This document shows positions 62,724 to 64,000 of a DNA stretch of 64,000 nt, piece after piece (the first letter of the stretch is position 1; each line of letters opens with the position of its first letter). The translations under genes and the position numbers were made by a program. The notes under the pieces were generated by a model. The model worked only from the letters and a program-made list of their open reading frames with translations. It had not been told where the DNA came from and did not search any database. This stretch comes from Rhodocyclales bacterium (GTDB lineage Bacteria; Pseudomonadota; Gammaproteobacteria; Burkholderiales; Rhodocyclaceae). The stretch is from the NCBI GenBank assembly GCA_028292505.1, contig JAQGMF010000003.1:62001-126000 (forward strand), in the 5' to 3' direction.

Positions 62724-64000
62724 AAATATTGTTGCCATTTATGATTTTGAGCTTTTCCCTTTTGCACTTGGAGATGTGCTGACGTGGAATGTACGCACGG
62801 CGATACGGTGTGAGGAGCTGGGGCGCGAGCATGTCGACATCTATATTTGTGCCGACGAGCGATATCCTGCCGGGGTGCATCAGCGTGGCATTATCAACGC
62901 ACGAAACTTCGACCTGTTTTTCAGTGAGTTGTATGGCGCATTCGGCACGCACCCACGGCTTGGGAATATCCACATTTTCCGCAATCGCGAGGATCTTATC
63001 GAACGGTTGCAAGCACTGGCCGTAGACGACGAGATGTGTGCTGAGGTAGTACGTGACTATCTCGGGGTACTCAACTACCGTGTGCTGGACAGTGTGCAGA
63101 ATAAGGCTCGACGGATCATCTTCAGCCGTTTGCGTGAGAACCGCCTGGTCAGGAAGTTGATGCGGCGTCGCATGCCCGCGCGCGTTAAGACACTTGTGCG
63201 CAATGCCTTTCTTCCGAACGAGGAAGTCATCAATGATTATTTCACCAAATACATATACTCCCACGAAGCCATTAATGCTTTCGCTGAGCGCCAGGGCGGC
63301 ATACCTTTACTGAAGGCATCGCTGGGCTGTGCTCCAGATATCGACGAACTGTTGGCGCACAGATTGGTCGGCAAGAAGATTGTGCCTTTCCACTTGCGTT
63401 TGCGTCGTCTCGACGGTGGATATGGTGGTGAGCACTCTTACTCACGGGATTCGGATTTTCTCGAGTGGTATGACTTCCTTGCTGAGGCTGCCATTCGCCA
63501 CCCGGACGTTGAGTTTGTCGCGCTTGGTCGGTTGCAGGAAAAACCGCTGGAATTGCTACGCCTTCCCAACGTTACTAGCTTGCGCATTTTAGGGCTGGGC
63601 TTGGGGCACGAATTGACACTCATGCTACGGAGCGATCTTTTCATTGGTACCTCTAGTGGTTTCGCGGCATTGGCCAATTTCTCGGCTATTCCCTATTTCA
63701 TTACGCGCATGACTGCGGGGTCGTGCCAGGCTTATGCCATCTCGGAGGGCGCCGATTCGCTCCCATTTGCGCGCTCCGGCCAGACGTTGATCTATGAGCA
63801 GGAAACTTCGGAGCTGCTGATGCGGCTGTTGGAGAGCGGCCTCGGTCGCCGTGGTGCGGTGCCGGTCTGTACTGAGGCGCGGAGCGATCCTCTCACGAGC
63901 GCGGTCGATGTGCGTGCCTGGCTCAATTCGCGTCTGCAGCTAATGAATTCCGCCGCAACAACCTATCGTTTTTTTACCAATGACGGTTACAGACGCAATG
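62710..64000 (+). CDS. Putative glycosyltransferase, 3' end beyond the window
   Basis: An open frame of at least 430 codons runs from a GTG at 62710 to the window end without a stop. It overlaps the fusion gene by 14 bp and has AGGTGAG about six bases before the GTG. The N-terminus (NIVAIYDFELFPFALGDVLTWNVRTAIRCEELG) and a DLFIGTSSGFAALANFSAIPYFI segment near residue 320 suggest a GT-B-like sugar transferase, the latter resembling the donor-site SSG/TSSGF loops of several families. An Arg-rich stretch (about residues 140-175) lies between. I cannot name a family. It returns to GC-richer composition. Confidence 0.65.
   Translation, partial: MTPNKNIVAIYDFELFPFALGDVLTWNVRTAIRCEELGREHVDIYICADERYPAGVHQRGIINARNFDLFFSELYGAFGTHPRLGNIHIFRNREDLIERLQALAVDDEMCAEVVRDYLGVLNYRVLDSVQNKARRIIFSRLRENRLVRKLMRRRMPARVKTLVRNAFLPNEEVINDYFTKYIYSHEAINAFAERQGGIPLLKASLGCAPDIDELLAHRLVGKKIVPFHLRLRRLDGGYGGEHSYSRDSDFLEWYDFLAEAAIRHPDVEFVALGRLQEKPLELLRLPNVTSLRILGLGLGHELTLMLRSDLFIGTSSGFAALANFSAIPYFITRMTAGSCQAYAISEGADSLPFARSGQTLIYEQETSELLMRLLESGLGRRGAVPVCTEARSDPLTSAVDVRAWLNSRLQLMNSAATTYRFFTNDGYRRN

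Overview
The window is a contiguous stretch of a Gram-negative, most probably betaproteobacterial chromosome. Supporting signs are the nadD-rsfS-rlmH-maf order, a BPSS1780-family membrane protein pair, a CysB-type LysR regulator beside a ferredoxin-type sulfite reductase/DUF934/cysH/cysD/cysN operon, and the pcm-rhodanese-tolC / waaA-waaC neighbourhood. The genus cannot be fixed from the sequence. I saw no rRNA, tRNA, CRISPR array, insertion sequence or phage gene.

Layout. 1-7.1 kb: end of an AI-2E-family permease, a convergent TonB-dependent receptor, two tandem membrane proteins and the housekeeping run nadD, rsfS, rlmH, maf. 7.1-13 kb (mostly minus strand): VanZ-like protein, sodium:solute symporter, a small membrane protein, a chemotaxis receptor and cysB. 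13.2-19.5 kb: sulfate assimilation (TauE/SafE exporter, cysI, DUF934, cysH, cysD, cysN). A heptanucleotide inverted repeat separates cysD from cysN and forms the first codons of cysN. 19.6-24.7 kb: FKBP-type isomerase, a perfectly palindromic terminator, the feoA-feoB-small Cys-rich protein operon behind a Fur-box-like site, pcm and a rhodanese. 24.7-28.4 kb: tolC and the lipopolysaccharide inner-core genes waaA and waaC.

28.4-64 kb is one long co-directional surface-polysaccharide locus that runs off the window. Its modules are: GDP-L-fucose (gmd, fcl) with a GT11 fucosyltransferase; CDP-glucose-derived branched deoxysugar (rfbF, rfbG, epimerase, C-methyltransferase, reductase); glycosyltransferases and a Wzx-type flippase; a PglC/PglD/PglE-like set; a second, polytopic initiating transferase; UDP-glucuronate epimerase; dTDP-rhamnose genes (rfbB, rfbD, rfbA); and a module of unknown product (two short-chain dehydrogenase-type enzymes, SIS isomerase, split transketolase, HAD phosphatase, small-molecule kinase, methyltransferase, zinc alcohol dehydrogenase). 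Many genes overlap by ATGA/GTGA, so translational coupling is likely. No recognisable Wzy polymerase, Wzz regulator or Wzm/Wzt ABC exporter lies inside the window.

The most unusual object is the 1181-residue protein at 59178-62723. A glycosyltransferase-like domain is joined by about 360 residues of coiled coil, including 18 consecutive near-identical heptads, to a C-terminal sugar methyltransferase domain. The layout recalls the coiled-coil molecular-ruler chain terminators WbdD and WbbB, but with a different domain combination. It lies in visibly AT-richer DNA and contains a recent in-frame 42-bp duplication, so it is the best candidate here for an undescribed chain-length or chain-capping system. 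This function is inference. A second glycosyltransferase-like gene follows it and is cut by the window end.
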